Of a stretch of 5,114 nt of DNA, positions 1 to 4,753 are shown piece by piece; position 1 is the stretch's first letter; every line of letters starts with the position of its first letter. A program made the position numbers and the translations under genes. A model generated the notes under the pieces. It saw nothing but the letters and a program-made list of their open reading frames with translations. It was not told where the DNA came from and searched no databases. This DNA comes from Coleofasciculus sp. S288 (GTDB lineage: Bacteria > Cyanobacteriota > Cyanobacteriia > Cyanobacteriales > Coleofasciculaceae): assembly GCA_020216575.1 (NCBI GenBank), contig JAIUYC010000408.1:1-5114 (forward strand), written 5' to 3'.

Positions 1-339
1 ATGATCTTGCTTGGGGTATTGGGATGCCCGTTCCTGCAACCATTGCTTCAGCGCTGGAGTATGTCGCGTTGCTTCTACTGCAACACCCAATCGTTGTCCT
101 GCTGATTCAATTAAATTCAGCGACTGAGGGCGAAATACTTGAATGACATCCGGCAAACCTGTCCCACTCGCAGCTTTGTGCAACTGAGACACCAGCCAAT
201 CCACATTCACTGACGGCTGGGGACATAGCGCCTCATAAGTAAAGCGGCGCGTTGCATCACAAATTAATAATTCCCACAGCACCTGTCCAGTTGCATCCCG
301 CAACGGACGCCGATAAAAATCAGCCTGCCAAACACCCAT
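1..339 (-). CDS. Tab2/Atab2-like RNA-binding protein (N-terminal part, runs off left edge)
   Basis: The first 113 residues of a minus-strand protein are present and the 3' part lies outside the window. The start (MGVWQADFYRRP) is followed by LWELLICD at residues 21-28 and by DVIQVFRPQ at 64-72, then SAGQRLGVAVEATRHTPALKQ and WLQERASQYP near 100-109. This order of D-F-RP, WEL-hydrophobic-CD, FR-Q and WLQER motifs is the pattern I know from Tab2 of Chlamydomonas and Atab2 of Arabidopsis, which bind RNA and support synthesis of photosystem I and II proteins. Cyanobacterial homologues are usually about 280-290 residues, so well over half is missing here. The start is secure: an in-frame TAG lies three codons upstream of the ATG, with no other start codon between. 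A purine-rich AGAGG on the minus strand lies about 15 nt upstream, rather far for a ribosome binding site. The role in this organism is inferred from the family. Confidence 0.82.
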   Translation of the reverse strand, partial: MGVWQADFYRRPLRDATGQVLWELLICDATRRFTYEALCPQPSVNVDWLVSQLHKAASGTGLPDVIQVFRPQSLNLIESAGQRLGVAVEATRHTPALKQWLQERASQYPKQDH

Positions 340-369
340 TTTGTTCTACTCTTACCTCTGTAATCTTAA

Positions 370-401
370 GCGATCGCCTCTTATCTAGCAACGGCGATCG
401 C
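370..401. repeat. Pair of HIP1 octamers upstream of the Tab2-like gene
   Basis: Two perfect GCGATCGC palindromes lie at 370-377 and 394-401, separated by 16 bp, between 30 and 62 bp upstream of the minus-strand start codon. HIP1 is the highly iterated palindrome of many cyanobacterial chromosomes. Further perfect copies in this window are at 1608-1615, 2324-2331, 4119-4126, 4431-4438 and 5031-5038, most of them inside genes. There is no evidence here that the pair is regulatory. Confidence 0.9.
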
Positions 402-421
402 ACTTCATCTTCATTAACTCA

Positions 422-440
422 GCCAACAAGATAAGTTGGC
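422..440. repeat. Inverted repeat GCCAAC / GTTGGC
   Basis: Perfect 6-bp arms at 422-427 and 435-440 flank a 7-nt centre AAGATAA. The right arm is part of TAAGTTGGCA (432-441), which recurs exactly at 639-648 in the same intergenic region. It could be an operator half of a two-site arrangement or a small hairpin in the Tab2-like leader; the sequence does not decide. Confidence 0.45.
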
Positions 441-642
441 ACACAGATAAGCAGTATCCAAACAAAAAGCTTTTGAGTTCAGTTGAGAAATAAAAACTAC
501 TACTTTTTATCTATATCAAAAGAAGGAATTTTAAGGTCAATTCGCTCATTGAAACTATACGATGGGCTTCCTTAACCCAGTTTTATCGAAAAGTCAGACC
601 TATCAAAAGTATTATAGTTGAGGGTGGCAATTAGCTGCTAAG

Positions 643-657
643 TTGGCAAGTTGCCAA
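643..657. promoter_or_regulatory. 15-bp perfect palindrome TTGGCAA-G-TTGCCAA, candidate operator
   Basis: Two perfect 7-bp arms meet around a single G. A further TGGCAA occurs just upstream at 625-630. The palindrome lies about 50 bp upstream of the candidate promoter of the SH3b gene, a position that suits a regulator binding site. A hairpin with a one-base loop would be strained in RNA, so binding of a dimeric protein to DNA is the better reading. No matching regulator is encoded in the window. Confidence 0.4.
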
Positions 658-704
658 GTATTCAAGCCAGCGATCTGAATGCGATATTAGCCGATAACTA
701 GGAC

Positions 705-733
705 TTGACTTATATATTTAACTTGAGATAGAT
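705..733 (+). promoter_or_regulatory. Weak candidate promoter of the SH3b gene
   Basis: TTGACT at 705-710 matches the -35 consensus at five of six positions. About 17 bp downstream lies only a poor -10 match within GATAGAT (727-733). The site is about 70-95 bp upstream of the start codon, in the right orientation. The weak -10 keeps confidence low. Confidence 0.3.
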
Positions 734-782
734 GAGATGCTCTCTCTCTTAGAGAATATAGGAGGGTAGAAGGAAGCTTTTT

Positions 783-788
783 AGGAGG
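783..788 (+). promoter_or_regulatory. Shine-Dalgarno sequence of the SH3b gene
   Basis: AGGAGG is a full match to the anti-Shine-Dalgarno core and ends 11 nt before the ATG at 800. Together with the signal peptide that begins right at this ATG it fixes the start codon. Confidence 0.8.
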
Positions 789-799
789 AATTTACTCCA

Positions 800-1396
800 A
801 TGAACTATAAGAAAAATGCTTGGCAAATCCTAGGATTTACAGCCTTATCTTCACTAGCGCTGTCCATCTTTCCCAATACGGCTAGCGCCAATCCATCTCT
901 ACCATTACAAGCACAAGATGGTTATCAGGTTGCACAACTGACTGGCTGCCGGGAGGTGGATGTCAACACAAGCCTGAACGTGCGGCAGCAGCCCGGTGGA
1001 CCGGTAATCGGAACGTTGGAGGATGAACAAAACGTCTATATTTCCGGTGAACCCGTAAATGGATGGGTGAGGATTAACTCCCCGATAGATGGCTATGTCT
1101 TTGCCAGATATTTGAACTACTGCCCTGGGGCAGCGGTAACTCCATCCCAACCGATTGCACCAACAACACCGCTTGCACTGGGAGGTGAGAGGGTTTCGAC
1201 CGTACCAGGCAGCAACTGCCGTGAGGTGGTTTCTTCCAACCTACCTGTTAGAACCAGGCCGGGTGGCGAAGTGATTGGAACGCTACAGGAAAATCAGTTG
1301 GTTTACATCGCCAACGAGGGAGTTAATGGCTGGGTCCCGATTGAAAGACCCGTGAGCGGCTATGTAAGTTCAGCAAATCTGGGCTACTGTAACTAA
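800..1396 (+). CDS. Secreted tandem SH3b-domain protein
   Basis: A 198-residue exported protein. Residues 1-30 form a classical signal peptide: a KK-containing start, a hydrophobic stretch at about 10-24, and a TASA|N cleavage site after residue 30. The mature part carries two bacterial SH3-like (SH3b) domains at 50-108 and 140-197, joined by a Pro/Thr-rich linker. Each shows the LNVR/LPVR-x-x-PGG-x-VIGTL core, VNGWV and a GYV-x(4)-L strand. By eye the copies share about 34 of 58 positions, pointing to a fairly recent internal duplication. Each domain begins with Cys (C50, C140) and ends with Cys (C108, C197), which suggests one disulfide per domain outside the plasma membrane. SH3b domains commonly bind cell-wall peptides or act as targeting modules. 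No catalytic domain is present, so a binding or structural role is likely. The gene stands alone with its own ribosome binding site and is convergent with the next gene. Confidence 0.85.
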   Translation: MNYKKNAWQILGFTALSSLALSIFPNTASANPSLPLQAQDGYQVAQLTGCREVDVNTSLNVRQQPGGPVIGTLEDEQNVYISGEPVNGWVRINSPIDGYVFARYLNYCPGAAVTPSQPIAPTTPLALGGERVSTVPGSNCREVVSSNLPVRTRPGGEVIGTLQENQLVYIANEGVNGWVPIERPVSGYVSSANLGYCN

Positions 1397-1450
1397 AGAG
1401 TCAGAATTTCCCCTAAAACCTACCACCTACGACCTAAGACTTTAATCAGG
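1397..1450. other. Convergent intergenic gap with CCTA micro-repeats
   Basis: Two genes end here face to face, 54 bp apart. No GC-rich hairpin followed by a T run is visible on either strand. The centre (about 1414-1437) repeats CCTA/ACCTA four times with varying spacers, reminiscent of degenerate short tandem repeats found between genes in cyanobacteria. Its function, if any, is unknown. Confidence 0.5.
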
Positions 1451-2095
1451 CTAGTTGCCGAAGCTAAAGCTCGATACGATTTGCTGAAAAGCTTGCCGTG
1501 ACGGGTCAGATGGATCGATATAGCCTCTGCTTAGGTGAATGACTCCTTGACCATCGGGACTTAATAGCAAAACACTATCAGATGCATAGAGTCCATCGGC
1601 AGTGTAAGCGATCGCATCTTGTCCAGCAACAGTGATGGCACGAGCATCGCTACTGCCTACGCTAAGACTACCTTTCCAGTGTGAGAGGGGGAGGCGATCG
1701 GGGTTACTGTGTACCGTAATGCTGATGTTAGGGGGGAATTCAGTACCGCCTTCAAACTTTTTCGCCTGGATAGCCTCATAGTCGGCACTCTTCCAAATTT
1801 CAATCGTTCCTTGCCAGGTTTCATCCGGTTTGGGTTGTCGATTTTCATTACTGTTATCGACAGTGTAACCGTTAGGATATTCAAACCAGAAACCAAATTT
1901 TGCGCTTGGATAGACGTTCTGGCTTTGAGGGTTCTGTTTCCTACCATCTGAATTAGGGGAGGCAGTGCTTTGAGCGATTGGCGTTGATGCAGAAGTCTCA
2001 GCTTCCTTCACTGTCTGGGTAGATACCGTAGACGTTGGAGAACTGCAACCGATTACTAGCAAAGCAAGCAATCCAAGGGGGAAAATGCGGTTCAT
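1451..2095 (-). CDS. Small lipoprotein with a Ser/Thr-rich linker and a possible PsbP-like domain
   Basis: A 214-residue protein when started at the ATG whose product begins MNRIFPLGLLALLVIGCSS. This is a textbook lipoprotein signal with lipobox V-I-G-C and the lipidated Cys at residue 17. A Ser/Thr/Gln-rich, low-complexity linker (about 18-60) follows, then a globular domain (61-214) that opens with KFGFWFEYPNGYTV and ends QAFQQIVSSFSF. That opening and ending resemble PsbP-like and related extracytoplasmic folds, but this is only a fold-level guess and the function is unknown. An upstream in-frame ATG at 2191 would add 32 residues before the signal peptide. I rejected it because it would bury the lipoprotein signal, and because a TATATT -10 box lies just upstream of 2095. 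No strong Shine-Dalgarno sequence precedes either start. A HIP1 octamer lies inside the gene at 1608. Confidence 0.78.
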   Translation of the reverse strand: MNRIFPLGLLALLVIGCSSPTSTVSTQTVKEAETSASTPIAQSTASPNSDGRKQNPQSQNVYPSAKFGFWFEYPNGYTVDNSNENRQPKPDETWQGTIEIWKSADYEAIQAKKFEGGTEFPPNISITVHSNPDRLPLSHWKGSLSVGSSDARAITVAGQDAIAYTADGLYASDSVLLLSPDGQGVIHLSRGYIDPSDPSRQAFQQIVSSFSFGN

Positions 2096-2119
2096 AGACT
2101 TGACCGGATTTGCGTTGAA

Positions 2120-2125
2120 AATATA
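2120..2125 (-). promoter_or_regulatory. Candidate -10 box of the lipoprotein gene
   Basis: On the minus strand TATATT matches TATAAT at five of six positions. No good -35 hexamer stands 16-18 bp upstream. Transcription would begin around 2113, leaving a leader of about 18 nt before the ATG at 2095. This placement argues for the 2095 start over the one at 2191. Confidence 0.35.
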
Positions 2126-2249
2126 AGGGTGAAACGTGAAGGAGTGATGCCCATCGCGCCCTGCTAGTGATATCAGAGCAGCAGGGAACATTCAGCCAAA
2201 AAATGCTGGGATACTTTGCCTATAGTAAACTTGGGGTGAGTTTATTGCC

Positions 2250-2280
2250 TTCACCCAACCGATTCACCTAATTGGGTGAA
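2250..2280. repeat. TTCACCCAA / TTGGGTGAA inverted repeat with a competing inner arm
   Basis: Perfect 9-bp arms lie at 2250-2258 and 2272-2280. A second left arm, TTCACCTAA, at 2263-2271 differs from the first by one base and directly abuts the right arm, so 2263-2280 is itself an 18-bp near-palindrome with one imperfect pair. A related TTGGGGTGA is at 2231-2239. The right arm can therefore pair with either of two left arms. It may be an operator cluster or two alternative RNA hairpins. Confidence 0.5.
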
Positions 2281-2287
2281 ATCACCT

Positions 2288-2310
2288 GCGCAGTGAAAAA
2301 GCCACTGCGC
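2288..2310. repeat. 8-bp hairpin GCGCAGTG / CACTGCGC
   Basis: Perfect arms at 2288-2295 and 2303-2310 enclose a 7-nt loop. The stem is GC-rich and would be stable in RNA of either strand. Reading the minus strand, no T run follows, so it is not a standard intrinsic terminator of the glycosyltransferase transcript. It might still stabilise a 3' end or be part of a small dispersed repeat. Confidence 0.5.
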
Positions 2311-2377
2311 TTGCTTCCTGAAAGCGATCGCCTCTGGGTATTGGCTGATACTCTAGTAAGTCATTTGCTCCTAACCT

Positions 2378-2415
2378 AAAAAAAAGTTTTAGCTTTTGAG
2401 CAACCCTTCCGTTGC
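2378..2415 (-). terminator. Weak intrinsic terminator candidate of the glycosyltransferase gene
   Basis: Reading the minus strand after the stop codon at 2429, a 5-bp GCAAC/GTTGC stem with a 6-nt loop (2400-2415) is followed by an AAAAG/CTTTT stem leading into a run of eight T (2378-2385). The position is right, but the first stem is short and 14 nt from the T run, and the second is AT-rich. Confidence 0.35.
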
Positions 2416-2428
2416 CGGAATGACGGCA

Positions 2429-3700
2429 TTAGGCAACCCTAAGATTTTCGATTTCCTGGATGACGGCAACTGCATTAGCGATCCCATCTTCCGCACGGAT
2501 TTTTGCCCCCAGCGCTGCTGCACGCTGATGCATCATTTTGTCGGTTACAGCCGTTTGAATCGCTTGTGCAAGTCGTTCAGCCGTCAGTTGTTTACGTGGA
2601 ATTGGCTCTGTCCCAACCCCTAATTCTGCGACCCGTTGCCCCCAAAAGCCTTGATCTCCAAAAAATGGAATAATAACCGTAGGAACCCCTGCCCTGAGTC
2701 CTGCTGCTGTGGTGCCCGCACCACCATGATGGACAACAGCCGCGACACGAGGGAAGAGCCATGCATGGGGAACGGAGTCTACCAGGTAAGCGCTATCTGG
2801 CAGGTTTTGTTTACGCATTCCACTCCAACCAGAGAGCATGATGGCGCGTTGCCCAGTTTTTGCGAGGGCTTGCAAAACCAGATCGGCAGTTTCTTCTGGG
2901 TTGCGGTTGCCCATACTACCAAACCCGATATACAAAGGAGGCGAACCTGCTTGCAAAAAGTCCACCAGTTCTGAGGGTGGAGTCCAATCGGGTGCCGCAT
3001 CTAAGAACCAGTAGCCTGTGACATAGGTATTGTCCCAATCGGATGGCTTGGAAATCACAGAAGGACTGAAACCATAGAGCGTTGGATAGCGATGAAGATG
3101 GGGAGACTTGCGGGGGCCGAAAAATGAGGATACAGGTAAGTTAAGAACTTGCTTGCGGGCTGCTGTATCACCTGCACGAGAACCTTGCCAGATGAGTTGT
3201 CTTAGCACTTGATGGGATAGCCAATTCACAGTCCCTCCATATCGGTTTAAGGACTGAGGAAATAGAACACTAGGGAAGGTTTTGGTCGGGGTAAAGGGAA
3301 AAACATGGGCTTGCAGCAGTGGCAGTTCCAACTTCTCAGCGAATGCAAGGCCTAGGTAAAGCCCTCCCACACCCGCTAGCAGTAAATCCATCCCTCGACA
3401 AGCCTCTAGTCCTGCTTCTGCCCAACGAATTGCCACTCGTTCGGTTTCTTTTGCCGTCCGTAAGGTCATTGTCAGAAAATTTCCCTTCTCTGAAAGCTCC
3501 CGCATTTCTGGAGTTTCAATGAGTTCTTGCACATTCCCATGCATGGGATAGAACTTCAGTCCGTGGGAACTGACCAATCCCTCAAAATTCTCATGAGTCA
3601 ATAAACGTACATCGTGACCCGTTGCTTTTAATCCCTTCCCTAAGGCAATGTAAGGTTGAACATCTCCTTGACTGCCCAACGCAATGATCGCGATACGCAT
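2429..3700 (-). CDS. GT1-family glycosyltransferase (sterol/flavonoid/MGT type)
   Basis: A 423-residue GT-B enzyme that should move a sugar from a UDP-sugar to a small, probably hydrophobic acceptor in the cytoplasm or at its membranes. The N-terminal acceptor domain opens MRIAIIALGSQGDVQPYIAL. Asp13 in GSQGDVQP aligns with the Asp proposed as catalytic base in GtfB-type enzymes. The C-terminal donor domain has PPLYIGFGSMGN at 254-265, the sugar-nucleotide motif from HAWLFPRV (about 312) through HHGGAGT (324-330) to AGVPTVIIPFFGDQ ending at 350. Length and motif order match intact bacterial members related to UDP-glucose:sterol glucosyltransferases and macrolide glycosyltransferases. The acceptor cannot be told. 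The start at 3700 is preferred over an in-frame ATG at 3763 because AGGAG lies 8 nt upstream and the family's first beta strand starts exactly here. It is transcribed away from a TetR regulator across a shared operator-like array, so repression by that protein is likely. Confidence 0.88.
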   Translation of the reverse strand: MRIAIIALGSQGDVQPYIALGKGLKATGHDVRLLTHENFEGLVSSHGLKFYPMHGNVQELIETPEMRELSEKGNFLTMTLRTAKETERVAIRWAEAGLEACRGMDLLLAGVGGLYLGLAFAEKLELPLLQAHVFPFTPTKTFPSVLFPQSLNRYGGTVNWLSHQVLRQLIWQGSRAGDTAARKQVLNLPVSSFFGPRKSPHLHRYPTLYGFSPSVISKPSDWDNTYVTGYWFLDAAPDWTPPSELVDFLQAGSPPLYIGFGSMGNRNPEETADLVLQALAKTGQRAIMLSGWSGMRKQNLPDSAYLVDSVPHAWLFPRVAAVVHHGGAGTTAAGLRAGVPTVIIPFFGDQGFWGQRVAELGVGTEPIPRKQLTAERLAQAIQTAVTDKMMHQRAAALGAKIRAEDGIANAVAVIQEIENLRVA

Positions 3701-3708
3701 CACAAGTA

Positions 3709-3713
3709 CTCCT
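3709..3713 (-). promoter_or_regulatory. Shine-Dalgarno sequence of the glycosyltransferase
   Basis: AGGAG on the minus strand lies 8 nt upstream of the ATG at 3700, an ideal spacing. It decides the start against the in-frame ATG at 3763, which would place this site inside the coding region and overlap the operator array. Confidence 0.75.
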
Positions 3714-3748
3714 ATTTTCCGGGATTGATGCTTGTTGGCTGACAATAG

Positions 3749-3796
3749 TGACGCTAATGTCATTTTGACGCTAGCATCATTTTGATTGAAGCGTCA
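3749..3796. promoter_or_regulatory. Triple 14-bp dyad array, probable TetR operator
   Basis: Three related 14-mers start at 3749, 3766 and 3783, exactly 17 bp apart, each gap being TTT. They are TGACGCTAATGTCA, TGACGCTAGCATCA and, in reverse orientation, TGACGCTTCAATCA. All share TGACGCT and a terminal TCA. The middle copy is the best palindrome, with 12 of 14 positions symmetric around CTAG. The array sits between the divergent glycosyltransferase and TetR starts. The third copy overlaps a candidate -35 of the regulator gene, and the first lies just upstream of a TATTGT box (3742-3747, minus strand) that could be the glycosyltransferase -10. This is what a shared, autoregulated operator should look like; binding by the neighbouring TetR protein is inferred. 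Confidence 0.65.
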
Positions 3797-3811
3797 ATGG
3801 CGGGGTATGTT
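3782..3811 (+). promoter_or_regulatory. Candidate promoter of the TetR gene
   Basis: TTGATT (3782-3787) and TATGTT (3806-3811), each matching four of six consensus positions, are 18 bp apart. Transcription would start near 3818, giving a leader of about 22 nt before the ATG at 3840. The -35 lies at the edge of the third dyad, so a bound repressor would block it. Confidence 0.35.
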
Positions 3812-3839
3812 AGATTCGGTGCTATTCCAGAGCTACGTT

Positions 3840-4481
3840 ATGAAGCCATCTCGCCGAGCGTCCATCGGTTTGGAAAAACGGGAACGGACACGCTCAAGTT
3901 TGATTGAGGCCGCCTATCGGGTATTCGCTCGAAAAGAAACGGATGCGGTAACGATTGACGACATCATTGCCGAAGCTGGTGTTGCCAGGGGAACGTTCTA
4001 TAACTATTTTCAGACCCGTGAGGATGTACTCAAAGCGGTTGCGGCATCGTTAAGTGATGAAATGAATCAAAAGATTTGGGCGCAGTCTGTTGCAATTGAT
4101 GATCCGGCTGAACGAATGGCGATCGCCCTGCGCCAATTTCTGCATCAAGCGATGCGAGATGCCACCTGGGGATGGGTCATTGTCCGCATTGGATTAGTGG
4201 CAGCCCCCTTAAGTGAAACGATTGAAAGGGGGGTGATGACGGATTTGGAGGCGGGGATACGGCTAAAGCGTTTTCAGGTTGACAGTGTACAGGCAGCGAT
4301 CGATCTGATTTTAGGAACGGGACTGATGGCAATGCGTAGCATTTTGGAAGGGCATACAGAACCCAATTACCCTGAACAGATCACGAAGATGATTCTTAAA
4401 ACGCTGGGAGTCACCGATGCTGAAGCTCATGCGATCGCATTCAAAGTCCTAGAGCCTCTGTCAGAGGATCGTATTTCGTGA
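3840..4481 (+). CDS. TetR/AcrR-family transcriptional regulator
   Basis: A 213-residue DNA-binding regulator. The N-terminal domain contains RTRSSLIEAAYRVFARK at 16-32, then the helix-turn-helix VTIDDIIAEAGVARGTFYNYF at 37-57 and the typical REDVLKAVAA helix. The recognition helix GVARGTFYNYF is the hallmark of the family. The C-terminal half (about 75-213) is helical and variable, as expected for ligand binding and dimerisation; the ligand cannot be read from it. Most members repress their own gene and a neighbour until a small molecule releases them. Reading could start further upstream in frame, at TTG 3786 or ATG 3807. Those starts would lie in the operator array or the likely promoter and would add residues not expected before the domain. 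The ATG at 3840, with a weak AGAG 7 nt upstream, fits best. Divergence from the glycosyltransferase makes that gene the likely target. HIP1 octamers lie inside at 4119 and 4431. Confidence 0.88.
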   Translation: MKPSRRASIGLEKRERTRSSLIEAAYRVFARKETDAVTIDDIIAEAGVARGTFYNYFQTREDVLKAVAASLSDEMNQKIWAQSVAIDDPAERMAIALRQFLHQAMRDATWGWVIVRIGLVAAPLSETIERGVMTDLEAGIRLKRFQVDSVQAAIDLILGTGLMAMRSILEGHTEPNYPEQITKMILKTLGVTDAEAHAIAFKVLEPLSEDRIS

Positions 4482-4511
4482 ATATTGAGTAAGCAATGCT
4501 TGTGTTATTGG

Positions 4512-4553
4512 CTGCCCCTGCCAACAGCACATCCAAAACCTTGTTAGGGGCAG
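4512..4553. repeat. 8-bp inverted repeat CTGCCCCT / AGGGGCAG
   Basis: Perfect arms at 4512-4519 and 4546-4553 enclose 26 nt, within which AACA (4523-4526) can pair with TGTT (4542-4545) to lengthen the stem beyond a 3-nt bulge. It begins 30 bp after the TetR stop codon, a place suited to a 3'-end structure. No T run follows directly; the nearest is TTTTT about 15 nt further on. An intrinsic terminator of the usual form is therefore not supported. Confidence 0.45.
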
Positions 4554-4716
4554 ATATGTTCTCCTGCACTTTTTAGCTGCTGTTGTAAGGCTCTGCTGCT
4601 GGAGTCAGCGAGCGGTGTTTGACTTAGTCATCTTCACCAGAATGGCACACTTGCTCAGACGAAGTTGCCTACTGGCTGTAAGGGAATAGAGAAACATCGC
4701 TTCCTGGTAAACTCGC

Positions 4717-4722
4717 TAAAAT
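4717..4722 (+). promoter_or_regulatory. Candidate -10 box of rimM
   Basis: TAAAAT matches the -10 consensus at five of six positions and would place the transcript start about 25 nt before the rimM ATG. No recognisable -35 hexamer is found at 16-18 bp upstream, so this is tentative. Confidence 0.3.
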
Positions 4723-4753
4723 TTAAAAGTTCACAGCTCACAACTTACGGCGA

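Larger units (their letters stand above)
340..799. other. Divergent intergenic region between the Tab2-like gene and the SH3b gene
   Basis: These 460 bp separate two genes transcribed away from each other, so both promoters should lie here. I see no convincing coding sequence, tRNA or other RNA gene. The stretch is AT-rich around 480-560 and holds two HIP1 octamers, a GCCAAC/GTTGGC inverted repeat, a TTGGCAA/TTGCCAA palindrome, a TTGACT box at 705-710 and a strong Shine-Dalgarno sequence. For the Tab2-like gene a minus-strand TTGACC at 535-540 followed after 19 bp by TATAGA is possible but weak because of the long spacer. Confidence 0.75.
2096..2428. other. 333-bp intergenic region between the glycosyltransferase and the lipoprotein
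   Basis: Both flanking genes are on the minus strand, so this holds the end of the glycosyltransferase transcript and the promoter of the lipoprotein gene. I see a weak terminator-like element next to the glycosyltransferase stop, a HIP1 octamer at 2324-2331, a strong 8-bp hairpin at 2288-2310, a cluster of TTCACC/GGTGAA repeats at 2231-2280, and a -10 box at 2120-2125. I recognise no coding sequence and no known RNA family. Confidence 0.7.
4482..4753. other. Intergenic region between the TetR gene and rimM
   Basis: These 272 bp contain no coding sequence I can support. They hold an 8-bp inverted repeat at 4512-4553, a small TGACT-T-AGTCA palindrome at 4620-4630, several CTGCTG runs around 4576-4601, and a TAAAAT -10-like box at 4717-4722. 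No clear intrinsic terminator for the TetR gene is visible. Confidence 0.6.

Noticed and set aside
252..434. Plus-strand reading frame of 60 codons
   Set aside because: It overlaps the 5' part of the Tab2-like gene in antisense and runs through the HIP1 pair; low-complexity product, no ribosome binding site.
643..657. Match of TTGGC-N5-GCCAA to the animal nuclear factor I site
   Set aside because: The window is cyanobacterial, so the match is coincidental; only the palindromic symmetry matters.
740..755. CT-dinucleotide run followed by AGAGA
   Set aside because: A five-repeat simple run with a tiny palindrome is expected by chance and has no clear role beside the nearby ribosome binding site.
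2636..2974. Plus-strand reading frame of 112 codons, and similar frames at 2396-2623 and 3319-3522
   Set aside because: They lie wholly or mostly antisense to the well-supported glycosyltransferase gene and their products show no recognisable domain.
3701..3763. N-terminal extension of the glycosyltransferase from an ATG at 3763
   Set aside because: A good AGGAG site lies 8 nt upstream of the ATG at 3700, where the family's first beta strand begins. The extension would cover the operator array and has no counterpart in the family.
3749..3796. CRISPR-like array
   Set aside because: The units are 14 bp with 3-bp spacers and one is inverted; repeats and spacers are far too short for CRISPR. 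An operator array explains them better.
3786..3839. Upstream starts of the TetR gene at TTG 3786 or ATG 3807
   Set aside because: Both lie in the operator or candidate promoter and lack a properly spaced Shine-Dalgarno sequence. The ATG at 3840 gives a normal-length N-terminus.
4482..4753. Possible tRNA or known small RNA between the TetR gene and rimM
   Set aside because: No cloverleaf, no T-loop sequence and no recognisable conserved RNA core could be found by eye.
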